From Clostridiaceae bacterium (GTDB taxonomy: Bacteria; Bacillota; Clostridia; Saccharofermentanales; DTU023), in the NCBI GenBank assembly GCA_012728535.1, contig JAAYEX010000141.1, forward strand, positions 1-9,626: DNA of 9,626 nt. Direction: 5' to 3'. Below the pieces are notes generated by a model. It was not told the DNA's origin. It was given only the letters and a program-made list of their open reading frames with translations, and made no database searches. The translations under genes and the position numbers were made by a program. This document shows positions 1 to 6,371 of this stretch, piece after piece (position 1 is the stretch's first letter; every line of letters begins with the position of its first letter).

Positions 1-276
1 ATCCAACTTATCTATTACTTGATAGGATCGTGAATTTATATCCAATGCCCTTATCTGAGCTGCGTCGATGACACCGGTAATCACACTATTTTGCGTATGC
101 AAAGCAATATCCGTAGGATATTTCTGTTCTCTGCCTGTAATTGGAAGGACCCAGGCAAATTTAGTTAAATTGGTGAATTCAGTCCGGCTCACTATCAGAC
201 AGGGCCGCCTTTTACCTTTTTCGTTTCCTTTTGAAGGCTCCAGGTCGATTATGACTATGTCATACTGCTCTACCAT
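1..276 (-). CDS. mazF: MazF/PemK-type endoribonuclease toxin, C-terminus cut by the window edge
   Basis: This is the toxin of a type II toxin-antitoxin pair. MazF/PemK proteins are ribosome-independent, sequence-specific mRNA endoribonucleases that arrest growth when the antitoxin is degraded. I translated 92 codons by hand with no stop. It begins MVEQYDIVIIDLEPSKGNEK and shows the family pattern: an N-terminal beta strand leading to a basic GKRRPCLIVS segment (residues 21-30, the usual G-x-x-RP-x-x-x-x), then FAWVLPITG (40-48), and later a GVIDAAQIRALD segment (68-79), which matches the conserved strand and helix carrying the x-x-DQ-x-R-like motif. MazF proteins are about 110-120 residues, so about 20-25 residues lie beyond base 1. 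Its ATG overlaps the end of the antitoxin gene by 7 bases (ATGGTAG), implying translational coupling. The family call is firm; the cleavage specificity cannot be read from sequence. Confidence 0.9.
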   Translation of the reverse strand, partial: MVEQYDIVIIDLEPSKGNEKGKRRPCLIVSRTEFTNLTKFAWVLPITGREQKYPTDIALHTQNSVITGVIDAAQIRALDINSRSYQVIDKLD

Positions 277-524
277 TTTTCACGACCGACCGGCTCACCC
301 CAGTCCATTTCCTCCAGGTCGTAGTCTCCGCCTTCTTCTACAAACAAGGCCCAGCGTTCTTGAAAAGATTCCGCACTTTTTTCCAGAATGATTCTTCCGG
401 CACTGTCGACATAGTAGTCAACCGCATCCCCCACCATAAGGTTGGCTTCTTCCAGGATGGCTTTTTGCAAGGTAATCGCTTGACTATTGCCACTCTTGTA
501 GATTGTCGTTTTGATCTTTTTCAT
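270..524 (-). CDS. mazE: MazE-type antitoxin (SpoVT/AbrB-fold DNA-binding protein)
   Basis: This is the antitoxin partner of the downstream toxin, 84 residues long. Residues 3-50 (IKTTIYKSGNSQAITLQKAI, then a hydrophobic GDAVDYYVDSAGRIILEK strand pair) match the AbrB/MazE swapped-hairpin DNA-binding domain, including the K-S/W-GNS-x-A-I/V signature. The C-terminal third is acidic and ends DLEEMDWGEPVGREKW, typical of the flexible tail that wraps around and blocks MazF. An ATG at 533 would add three residues, but the AAAGGA ribosome binding site (535-540) lies only one base from it and 10 bases from the ATG at 524, so 524 is preferred. MazE proteins usually repress their own operon with MazF as co-repressor; the perfect palindrome at 558-593 fits that role. 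There is an overlap of 7 bases with the toxin start. Confidence 0.92.
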   Translation of the reverse strand: MKKIKTTIYKSGNSQAITLQKAILEEANLMVGDAVDYYVDSAGRIILEKSAESFQERWALFVEEGGDYDLEEMDWGEPVGREKW

Positions 525-534
525 AAGCTGCATA

Positions 535-540
535 TCCTTT
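535..540 (-). promoter_or_regulatory. Ribosome binding site of the antitoxin gene; decides its start
   Basis: AAAGGA on the minus strand lies 10 bases before the ATG at 524 and only one base before an upstream in-frame ATG at 533. The spacing supports the shorter 84-residue antitoxin. Confidence 0.6.
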
Positions 541-553
541 TTGCTTTACAATA

Positions 554-582
554 ACGATACCCTATGTATAGACATTTGTCTA
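554..582 (-). promoter_or_regulatory. Candidate sigma-A promoter of the toxin-antitoxin operon
   Basis: On the minus strand TAGACA (582-577, five of six bases of the -35 consensus) is followed after exactly 17 bases by TATCGT (559-554, four of six bases of the -10 consensus). This would start transcription near 547, about 23 bases before the antitoxin ATG. The -35, the spacer and the first bases of the -10 all fall inside the perfect palindrome, as expected for an operator that excludes RNA polymerase. The promoter call is inference from pattern only. Confidence 0.5.
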
Positions 583-593
583 TACATAGGGTA
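558..593. repeat. Perfect 36-bp palindrome, likely operator of the toxin-antitoxin operon
   Basis: Two 17-base arms (TACCCTATGTATAGACA and its exact complement) are separated by two bases. The palindrome starts four bases after the dehydrogenase stop codon and ends 33 bases before the antitoxin ATG. It is not followed by a run of T on either strand and its arms are AT-rich, so it is a poor intrinsic terminator. Its overlap with the candidate promoter, and the known autoregulation of MazE/AbrB antitoxins through palindromes, make an operator the better reading. It could also form a hairpin in read-through transcripts from the dehydrogenase. Confidence 0.75.
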
Positions 594-597
594 AATC

Positions 598-1365
598 TCA
601 GCCTCTGAAGCCTCCGTCCACGCCCAGAACCTGGCCGGTAATAAAAGATGCCTTGTCTGAAACTAGGAAGGCCACGGCTTCTGCGACCTCACGCGGTTCT
701 CCGACCCGGCACATGGGTGTCTCTTCACATAGGGCAGCCACTTCTTCTTCGCTGAACTCCTTGAGCATGTCCGTGTTGATGACTCCGGGCGCGACTGCAT
801 TAACCCGGATACCGGCCGGTGCAACCTCACAGGCCAGAGACCGGGTGAGTCCGATCAGACCTGATTTGCTCGAAGCATAGGCTGTCTCGCAGGAAGCTTC
901 CGAGCAGCCCTCATAGGTACCCCAGACGGAAGCGCCATTCAAAATGCTGCCATAGCCCCGTCTGACCATCAGGGGAAGTACAGCCCTGCACAGGCGAGAG
1001 GCCGAGGTCAGGTTCACTGAAATAATCCGCTCCCAGACTTCTTCCTCTGTAGTAGTCAAAAGCCCCCACTGGGCAATGCCGGCATTATTTACTAAGACAT
1101 CAAGTTTGTTATTGCTGGCCAGGATAACTTCCGCAATCATTTGCTTGACATCCTTCTGGGAAGTAATGTCAGCGGGAAAAAGGTCAGCCGAACCTCCGGC
1201 ATTTATAATTTTCTCCTGAAGAGCTTTGGCTTCATTATGGGAACGGAAATAATTAATAAAAACGTGATAGCCTTCCCGCGCCAGTGTTTCGGAGATTGCT
1301 GCGCCGATGCCCTTGGCACCACCCGTTATTAATACATTCTTTTTAGTATGATTTGTCTCTGTCAT
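598..1365 (-). CDS. Short-chain dehydrogenase/reductase, FabG/YmfI-like
   Basis: This is an NAD(P)-dependent classical SDR oxidoreductase of 255 residues, a normal family length, cytosolic. Numbered from the ATG at 1365 it has the nucleotide-binding TGGAKGIG (14-21), the NNAG motif (93-96), the active-site Asn118, catalytic Ser146 (in LNGASVWG), and Tyr163 with Lys167 in YASSK. The late PGVINTDM and the C-terminal TGQVLGVDGG are the usual substrate-side and closing motifs. Between Ser and Tyr there is a Cys-containing stretch (WGTYEGCSEASCETAY) longer than in FabG. Its WG...ASCE pattern resembles the YmfI group (elongation factor P 5-aminopentanone reductase in Bacillus) and clostridial FabG-like enzymes. 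A TTG at 1374 would add three residues, but AAAGAG lies nine bases before the ATG at 1365, which is preferred. The substrate is not determined; 3-oxoacyl-ACP or another carbonyl is possible. Confidence 0.9.
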   Translation of the reverse strand: MTETNHTKKNVLITGGAKGIGAAISETLAREGYHVFINYFRSHNEAKALQEKIINAGGSADLFPADITSQKDVKQMIAEVILASNNKLDVLVNNAGIAQWGLLTTTEEEVWERIISVNLTSASRLCRAVLPLMVRRGYGSILNGASVWGTYEGCSEASCETAYASSKSGLIGLTRSLACEVAPAGIRVNAVAPGVINTDMLKEFSEEEVAALCEETPMCRVGEPREVAEAVAFLVSDKASFITGQVLGVDGGFRG

Positions 1366-1414
1366 ATGTCTCAACTCTTTCTATAGAAGCGTCAGCAAGA
1401 ATTTGTTAGAGTCG

Positions 1415-1420
1415 ATTATA
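1415..1420 (-). promoter_or_regulatory. Candidate -10 element for the dehydrogenase gene
   Basis: A perfect TATAAT reads on the minus strand about 50 bases upstream of the ATG at 1365, predicting a leader of about 43 bases. No good -35 hexamer stands at 16-18 bases upstream, so the call rests on the -10 alone. Confidence 0.35.
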
Positions 1421-1435
1421 AGGTACAATTGCTAA

Positions 1436-1464
1436 TTAATAGATCTATTTTCCATGCTTATGCT
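1436..1464 (+). promoter_or_regulatory. Candidate promoter of the flavoprotein-aminopeptidase-NAD synthetase operon
   Basis: TTAATA (1436-1441) and TATGCT (1459-1464) each match four of six consensus bases and are 17 bases apart. Transcription would start near 1471, 30 bases before the next ATG. A six-base inverted repeat, ATGCTT (1460-1465) and AAGCAT (1473-1478), overlaps the -10 and start region and could be a binding site or a small leader hairpin. A weaker alternative is TTGTTA with TACAAT at 1403-1429, but its spacing is only 15. Confidence 0.35.
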
Positions 1465-1500
1465 TCTCTTTAAAGCATTGGCAAGCTTCCGGAGGTGTTT

Positions 1501-2097
1501 ATGAGGAGAAAAGACCGCGAGATGTCTCGCGAGTATGGACTTTCAGTTATCGACAGGTCTGCTTTCGGAATACTTAGCGTGAAAGACCCTGACAATCCCG
1601 ATCTTCCTTACTCCATCCCCTTGTCCATCGTTCGTCTTGGTGAAAAGCTTTATTTCCACTCTGCCAGGGACGGACGCAAGTATGAGCTTTTGCAGGATGG
1701 CCCGCAGGTTCGGATTGTCTTTGTGGACCGGGTCCGGGTACCTGACCTTTTCTCTGAAAAAGAATTGCAAGACCTGTCGGACCAGGGGAAATATGGTGAC
1801 TTTCTGAGTAAAGTCTTCACAACAGAGTTTTCCTCAGCTATTGTCACAGGCAGAGTTGAAAGCATCGATTACGCTGACAAGGCTGATGAATTTCGCCTGG
1901 CCATGCGAGCTGTCTGTGAAAAGTATACTCCCGACAAAATGGATTTCTTTGATTCGGCCCTGGACTTCAGCCTCAAGAGACTGGCTGTATTTTCCATATC
2001 CATTGACTCCATCACGGCTAAGCGCAAAAAATTCGATGCCGACGGAGAAGAAATGAAATGGCAGCGCGACGATACGATAGAATATAAATATTCATAA
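1501..2097 (+). CDS. NimA-like FMN-binding split-barrel (pyridoxamine 5'-phosphate oxidase family) protein
   Basis: A 198-residue cytosolic protein of the flavin-reductase/PNPOx-like split-barrel superfamily, closest by pattern to the NimA (5-nitroimidazole reductase) group. It starts MRRKDREMS, a hallmark of that group, followed by a strand with PYSIPLSIVRLGEKLYFHSA (37-56) and GRKYELL, the usual Y-F-H-S-A-x-x-G-x-K cofactor-side motif with His53. The middle has VTGRVESIDYADKADEFRLAMR, the V-x-G-x-A-x-x-V strand and the helix that follows, and the end has SIDSITAKRKK, a common closing strand. GGAGG (1491-1495) with five bases of spacing sets the ATG at 1501 over a GTG two codons upstream. 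Known members reduce or bind flavin substrates, and some confer metronidazole resistance, but most are uncharacterised, so no resistance role is claimed. The next gene follows after 27 bases, suggesting one operon. Confidence 0.85.
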   Translation: MRRKDREMSREYGLSVIDRSAFGILSVKDPDNPDLPYSIPLSIVRLGEKLYFHSARDGRKYELLQDGPQVRIVFVDRVRVPDLFSEKELQDLSDQGKYGDFLSKVFTTEFSSAIVTGRVESIDYADKADEFRLAMRAVCEKYTPDKMDFFDSALDFSLKRLAVFSISIDSITAKRKKFDADGEEMKWQRDDTIEYKYS

Positions 2098-2124
2098 CAG
2101 ATATAAGAGAAAGAGTGAATCGAT

Positions 2125-3930
2125 ATGACAGTTAATGAAAAAATCTCCGCCCTGCGCCGTCTCATGCAGGAGCACGGGCTTTATGCCTACTATATCGGTA
2201 CCGCAGACCCGCACAATTCCGAATACATAGCTGATCATTTCCGCTCCCGTGCCTTTATGTCAGGCTTCGGGGGCTCGGCCGGCACCTTGGTCGTCACAAT
2301 GGATCAGGCCTTGCTCTGGGCGGACGGCCGCTATCACATTCAGGCAGCCGGAGACCTTGAAGGCAGCGAAATCATCCTGATGAAGGATGGTGCTCCGGGA
2401 GTGCCCAAAACACCGGACTGGCTGGCTGATAATCTGCCTCAGGCGTCAAAACTCGCTATCGGAGGCTCACTACACTCCGATAACGAAATCGGCCGCCTGG
2501 CTTTAAAGCTCAGCCGTAAGGAGATTTCATTAATTACGGACCTTGATCTGGTAGATCAAATTTGGGAGGACAGGCCCCCTCTGCCACAGGGAAGGGTCAG
2601 ATCACATCCCCTCAAATATGCCGGTGAAACTACGGCTGAAAAGATCGCCGGAGTCAGGGCACTGATGAAGCAGGACCTAGCTGACGCAGCCTTTTATGTC
2701 GGTCTGGACGACATTATGTGGCTGGCCAATTTACGGGGAGAAGATGTTCCCGGCAATCCCGTCACCCTCTCCTATGCTTTGATTGAAAAAGACAAGGCTA
2801 CTCTTTTCATAAATATGGATAATCTCGATGACGGCCTTGCCGAAACACTGGCAGACCAGGGCCTGACTCTTGCACCCTATGACAGTGTACGGGATGCTTT
2901 GCGCAGCCTGCTTGCCGAGAGAATTGTGCTCGACCGCGATCGTGTCAGCCGCAGTCTGGTTGAGGCTTTACCCAGGGGCAGCAAGATTATCGTCAAGAGT
3001 GATTACCTGCAGGGCATGAAAGCAAAGCTCAATGATATCCAGCAACAAGCCCAGCTTGAGGCGGGAATACGCGACAGTGCCTATGTCACAGCATATCTTT
3101 ACTTTGTTAAACACAAGGCGGTGGAACTCGGTCATAACGAGTATTCGGTCACAGCGGAGCTGGAGCGCCTGCGCCGCCGGGACCCTCTATACATGGAGGC
3201 AAGCTTTTCCACCATCTCCGCTTACGGTCCTAATGCAGCCATGATGCATTATCAGGCGACAGAAGAAAGTAATGCCGATCTTGAGGCTCACGGACTGTAT
3301 CTTGTTGACTGCGGTGCACAGATGTGGGACGGGACCACCGATATTACCCGCACCATCGCTCTGGGAGAATTGACCGAGGCCGAGAAAGAAGCCTATACCC
3401 TGACCCTGCGTTCACACATTGCCCTGGCCTCTCTGCCCTTCCTGAAAGGGAGCAGCGGAGTAGCCCTTGATGCAGTTGCCCGCAGTGTCGTCTGGCGCGA
3501 AAACTTCGATTACAAGTGCGGAACCGGCCATGGTGTCGGTTTTGTCGCCGGTGTGCACGAGGGTCCCCAGCGCCTGTCCGCCAATATCAATGTCGGCAGT
3601 CAGACCTTTGAGCCCGGTATGGTCATTACTATCGAGCCAGGCATTTACCTTGAAGGCGAATTAGGTGTACGTCTTGAAAATGACTACATTGTCGTACCTT
3701 CAGCTTTTGAAACAAATACACAGGGTGATATTTTTTATAGCTTTAAGACTTTCATCTTTGTGCCCTTTGATCGTGACGCCATTCTTGTGGAAAAAATGAG
3801 CGCCGCCGAACTGACCTGGCTCAATGACTACCATGCCCAAGTCCGGGAAGTACTCTTGCCGCGCCTGGAAGATGAAGCTGTAAGGGAATATGTTTTGAGA
3901 GAAACTGAAGCCTTTCCGATTGAGGTTTGA
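2125..3930 (+). CDS. pepP: Xaa-Pro aminopeptidase (aminopeptidase P, M24B), long three-domain form
   Basis: This cytosolic metallopeptidase removes an N-terminal residue when proline follows, helping digest proline-rich peptides. At 601 residues it is the long, eukaryote-like three-domain type (similar to human XPNPEP1), not the approximately 440-residue E. coli PepP. Two creatinase-like N-terminal domains (about 1-300; GTADPHNSEYIADHFRSRAF near the start, SGFGGSAGT, and a second HPLKYAGE...GLDDIMWLANLRG region) precede a pita-bread catalytic domain. The five dinuclear metal ligands are all present: Asp395 and Asp406 (LVDCGAQMWDGTTDITRT), His469 (GTGHGVGF), Glu504 (TIEPGIY) and Glu518 (RLEND). 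His375 and His478 fit the substrate-side histidines, so the enzyme should be active. The ribosome binding site is weak (AGAG stretches at 2107-2114). The stop overlaps the region of the next gene's start, indicating an operon with the NAD synthetase. The symbol is functional, not a strict ortholog claim. Confidence 0.95.
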   Translation: MTVNEKISALRRLMQEHGLYAYYIGTADPHNSEYIADHFRSRAFMSGFGGSAGTLVVTMDQALLWADGRYHIQAAGDLEGSEIILMKDGAPGVPKTPDWLADNLPQASKLAIGGSLHSDNEIGRLALKLSRKEISLITDLDLVDQIWEDRPPLPQGRVRSHPLKYAGETTAEKIAGVRALMKQDLADAAFYVGLDDIMWLANLRGEDVPGNPVTLSYALIEKDKATLFINMDNLDDGLAETLADQGLTLAPYDSVRDALRSLLAERIVLDRDRVSRSLVEALPRGSKIIVKSDYLQGMKAKLNDIQQQAQLEAGIRDSAYVTAYLYFVKHKAVELGHNEYSVTAELERLRRRDPLYMEASFSTISAYGPNAAMMHYQATEESNADLEAHGLYLVDCGAQMWDGTTDITRTIALGELTEAEKEAYTLTLRSHIALASLPFLKGSSGVALDAVARSVVWRENFDYKCGTGHGVGFVAGVHEGPQRLSANINVGSQTFEPGMVITIEPGIYLEGELGVRLENDYIVVPSAFETNTQGDIFYSFKTFIFVPFDRDAILVEKMSAAELTWLNDYHAQVREVLLPRLEDEAVREYVLRETEAFPIEV

Positions 3931-3932
3931 TT

Positions 3933-6188
3933 ATGCTTGAGATTAAAAGCCTGGAAACCGGCTATTTAGCTGCAAGACCCTCCCCTCTCGGGGACAAAAG
4001 TGGCAGACTGCGCGTCGCGGCTGCGACGCCGCACATATTGCCGGGAGATGTTGACCATAATACCTCCGCCGTCTGTCAGCTGATCAGCGAAGCTGATGCA
4101 AGTCAGGTTGATGTCATTGTTTTCCCTGACCTGGTCCTGAGCGGAGCCAGCTGTGGAGACCTTTTTTTCCAGCGGGCCTTAGTTGATGCTGTCCTCGAGG
4201 GCCTGGGCAAAATTCTACTGGAAAGTGAATCCATGGACATGCTGATCTGCCTTTCACTCCCCCTGCTTTTGGATGACAAGCTGCTTAAAGTCAGTGCTTA
4301 TCTTTTTCAGGGTGAAATAGTAGGTGTACGTACTTCGGATAATCTCAGCAGTGCTGAGAAGCGTTGGTTCACACCTGCTTCTGAGATCGAAGGCCTCTAT
4401 GACCACAGCTACGAGCTTTTGCTTGAGGATCCTGATTTCACCAAGGACCTTCTGGCCGACGATCGCGACCTGGTCTGGTGGCAAATGATTAACAGGGAGG
4501 GGGCCAGCTGTCCTCTGGTCGTTCAGGATCTTACGGCTGCTCTGAGCGAACTGGCAGAACCTCTTGCCAGTGACGATGAAGATAATATAAGTTTTTCCTG
4601 TGATTTATCGCCGCTTGATTTTATACCCGAGTATATTCACCGCTATCCTTTTACTCTGGAAAAGTCTTCCCATGTGATTTCCGGCTTGAGGGTCCTGGCG
4701 GAGATACCTGCTGCTGCAAAACCTTATGCTGCCGGGGGCATGCGGTATTTTTCACAGCCGGAGCAGATTCTGCCACTGAGTAAGGAGGCGAGCCGGCCGG
4801 CGCCCCTGGCAGAAGCAGGTCAGCCTGCTTTTCCTCTCTTGGCAATTTCCGATGCCAGACCCGAATACCCTCTTTTCTACAGGCAACTGCGCTCCTACCT
4901 GCTGGAGCGTTCTGCCAGGGACGAATGCGTCATCGTTTACGCCGGTGCGGGTGAAAGTGAATCCACTTCACTCCATGTCTATGCCGGCCACCGCCTTATT
5001 TGTGCCAACGGCCGCCTGCTGGCAGAAGGGGAGGCCTTTGACAGCGGCCTGACCCTGGCTGACTTGGATTTGGAAGATCTTTTTACAGGAGATAAGCCGG
5101 CTGACCTCCTGCCTGCCAGTGACATCAGAGGCGATTCCGGCCTTGCAAGGGAATTTCCCTTTATGCCGCCGGAGCGGAGTGACTGGCCCGAGTTTTCTTA
5201 CCAGATTCTCGACTTGCAGGCACGCGGCCTGGCCGAAAGGCTGCGTTTGCTGGGATCCCAGCCTGTTCTGGGTCTTTCCGGAGGAGTCGACTCGACACTG
5301 GCCTTACTGGTCTGCCTGCGGGCCTGCCAGATACTCGAGCGTCCGGCTGATGACATCCTTTGTGTCTCAATGCCGGGTCCGGGTTCTTCACCGCGCTCTG
5401 TAGCTATTTCCGAAAGTCTGGCCCAAGCTTGCGGCTGTGATCTGGTGACCATAGACATAGGTCAGGCTGTCCAACTGCACCTCAAAGCAATCGGCCATGA
5501 CGGGTCCCCCGACCACACTTTTGAAAATGCCCAGGCCCGTGAGCGTACGCAGATTTTAATGGACCTGTCTAATTTTAAAAACGGTATTGTTGTCGGAACC
5601 GGCGACCTGTCTGAGCTGGCTCTGGGATTTTGCACTTACAATGGAGATCAGATGTCCATGTACAGTGTGAATCATTCCGTACCCAAGACTTTGGCCCGCA
5701 TAATGCTGGAGACATTTGCTGCCGACCTGCTGACGGGTAACAGGAGCACTGCTTCACCGGATCAATTTTTCCCTCAAGAGAAAGATACGCAGCTGGCGCT
5801 GGCAAACTTGTTGCGCGAAATCGTGTCCAGGCCGGTCTCACCGGAGTTGCTGCCGCCCGACGAGGACGGAACTATTACGCAGAAAACCGAGGAGATTATC
5901 GGCCCCTATGAGCACAATGACTTTTTCCTCTTTTATCTGTTTTATGATGGCCGCCATCCGAAAGTAGTCTATGAAATGGCCTGTGATACCTTCCAAAACA
6001 CGCCCGGGGAGAAGCTGAAGGATGAGATGATCAGGTTTATCTCAAGATTTATCCGTAACCAGTTCAAACGCCAGCCCATGCCGGACGGGGCCCAGGCATT
6101 ACCTTATTCACTATCACCTCACGGTGCCTTTCAACTGCCCGGAGATTTATCTGAGCAAAGCCTTCTGGATGCCCTGGAAGACTTGTAG
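3933..6188 (+). CDS. nadE: NAD+ synthetase with a degenerate glutaminase (nitrilase-like) domain
   Basis: It catalyses the last step of NAD+ synthesis, amidating deamido-NAD+ with ATP. From the ATG at 3933 (GAGG at 3922-3925, seven bases before it) it has 751 residues; glutamine-dependent relatives have about 640-680. A TTG at 3927 would add two residues. The synthetase domain (about 425-700) has the ATP P-loop SGGVDST (449-455), HTFENAQARERTQ, GTGDLSELALGF (from 555), NGDQMSMY and an SPELLPP...GPYE region, so it should be active. The N-terminal nitrilase-like domain keeps landmarks such as LRVAAATP, SGASCGDLF and AGAGESEST (from about 337), but lacks the catalytic triad: FPEL became FPDL (Asp66), the usual PK is TS (Ser135), and EICED became LVVQD (Val197). 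About 85 extra residues lie between 199 and 299, and about 19 more around 585-615. It probably uses free ammonia or another protein's glutaminase. Comparisons are from remembered family sequences. Confidence 0.92.
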   Translation: MLEIKSLETGYLAARPSPLGDKSGRLRVAAATPHILPGDVDHNTSAVCQLISEADASQVDVIVFPDLVLSGASCGDLFFQRALVDAVLEGLGKILLESESMDMLICLSLPLLLDDKLLKVSAYLFQGEIVGVRTSDNLSSAEKRWFTPASEIEGLYDHSYELLLEDPDFTKDLLADDRDLVWWQMINREGASCPLVVQDLTAALSELAEPLASDDEDNISFSCDLSPLDFIPEYIHRYPFTLEKSSHVISGLRVLAEIPAAAKPYAAGGMRYFSQPEQILPLSKEASRPAPLAEAGQPAFPLLAISDARPEYPLFYRQLRSYLLERSARDECVIVYAGAGESESTSLHVYAGHRLICANGRLLAEGEAFDSGLTLADLDLEDLFTGDKPADLLPASDIRGDSGLAREFPFMPPERSDWPEFSYQILDLQARGLAERLRLLGSQPVLGLSGGVDSTLALLVCLRACQILERPADDILCVSMPGPGSSPRSVAISESLAQACGCDLVTIDIGQAVQLHLKAIGHDGSPDHTFENAQARERTQILMDLSNFKNGIVVGTGDLSELALGFCTYNGDQMSMYSVNHSVPKTLARIMLETFAADLLTGNRSTASPDQFFPQEKDTQLALANLLREIVSRPVSPELLPPDEDGTITQKTEEIIGPYEHNDFFLFYLFYDGRHPKVVYEMACDTFQNTPGEKLKDEMIRFISRFIRNQFKRQPMPDGAQALPYSLSPHGAFQLPGDLSEQSLLDALEDL

Positions 6189-6301
6189 CAGTCTGAGGCT
6201 GACTTGCTCTAAACAACTGTTAGTTCAGCTAACAATTTCTAATGTAAATATGACAGTACGGGCTAGAAAAGTTTCACTAGTTATGTCCTGATGCAGGATT
6301 A

Positions 6302-6330
6302 TAACGGGCCGTTTTCTGTTAGCATATAAT
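6302..6330 (+). promoter_or_regulatory. Candidate dnaA promoter
   Basis: A perfect TATAAT (6325-6330) is followed by a predicted start near 6337 and a leader of about 35 bases to the dnaA ATG. The -35 position (TAACGG, 6302-6307) is poor, so activation or an extended contact is possible. An AACGGGCCGTT inverted repeat (6303-6313) covers the -35 area. Another -10-like TATAAC lies at 6300-6305. Confidence 0.45.
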
Positions 6331-6335
6331 GCACA
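6327..6335 (+). promoter_or_regulatory. Near-consensus DnaA box on the dnaA promoter
   Basis: TAATGCACA differs from the TTATNCACA consensus at one position and overlaps the -10 element. DnaA bound here would block RNA polymerase, consistent with the known autorepression of dnaA in many bacteria. A single one-mismatch site could occur by chance. Confidence 0.4.
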
Positions 6336-6371
6336 CGACATTTTTTCCGAAGGAGACGTAAAAAGGAGGAA

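Larger units (their letters stand above)
6189..6371 (+). other. Intergenic region between nadE and dnaA: weak hairpin and dnaA promoter
   Basis: This stretch holds no open frame. Near its left end TGTTAG and CTAACA (6218-6234) form a six-base stem with a five-base loop, followed by ATTTCT; it is at best a weak terminator for the upstream operon. Further right are two short inverted repeats, TCCTG/CAGGA (6286-6298) and AACGG/CCGTT (6303-6313), just before the candidate dnaA promoter. Two ribosome-binding-like sites, AAGGAG (6350-6355) and GGAGG (6365-6369), end the region. Confidence 0.6.

Noticed and set aside
68..554. Plus-strand frames over the toxin-antitoxin region (68-391 and 360-554)
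   Set aside because: They lie opposite two genes with clear family motifs, lack ribosome binding sites and have no recognisable domain.
558..593. Palindrome as an intrinsic terminator of the dehydrogenase gene
   Set aside because: No T-run follows the stem on either strand and the arms are AT-rich; overlap with a good promoter favours an operator.
1366..1374. Upstream TTG start for the dehydrogenase
   Set aside because: The AAAGAG site abuts the TTG, but lies nine bases from the ATG at 1365; the extra residues are not part of the SDR fold.
4599..4670. Internal duplication in NadE: IPEYIHRYPF resembling the REFPF linker near residue 410
   Set aside because: The similarity is limited to a few aromatic and proline residues and could be chance; no longer match is visible by eye.
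5119..5841. Several overlapping frames of 76-94 codons on both strands inside nadE
   Set aside because: They are shadows of the long synthetase frame, which carries the conserved motifs throughout.
6188..6205. AGTC/GACT hairpin right after the nadE stop as a terminator
   Set aside because: The stem is four to six pairs with a bulge and no T-run follows.
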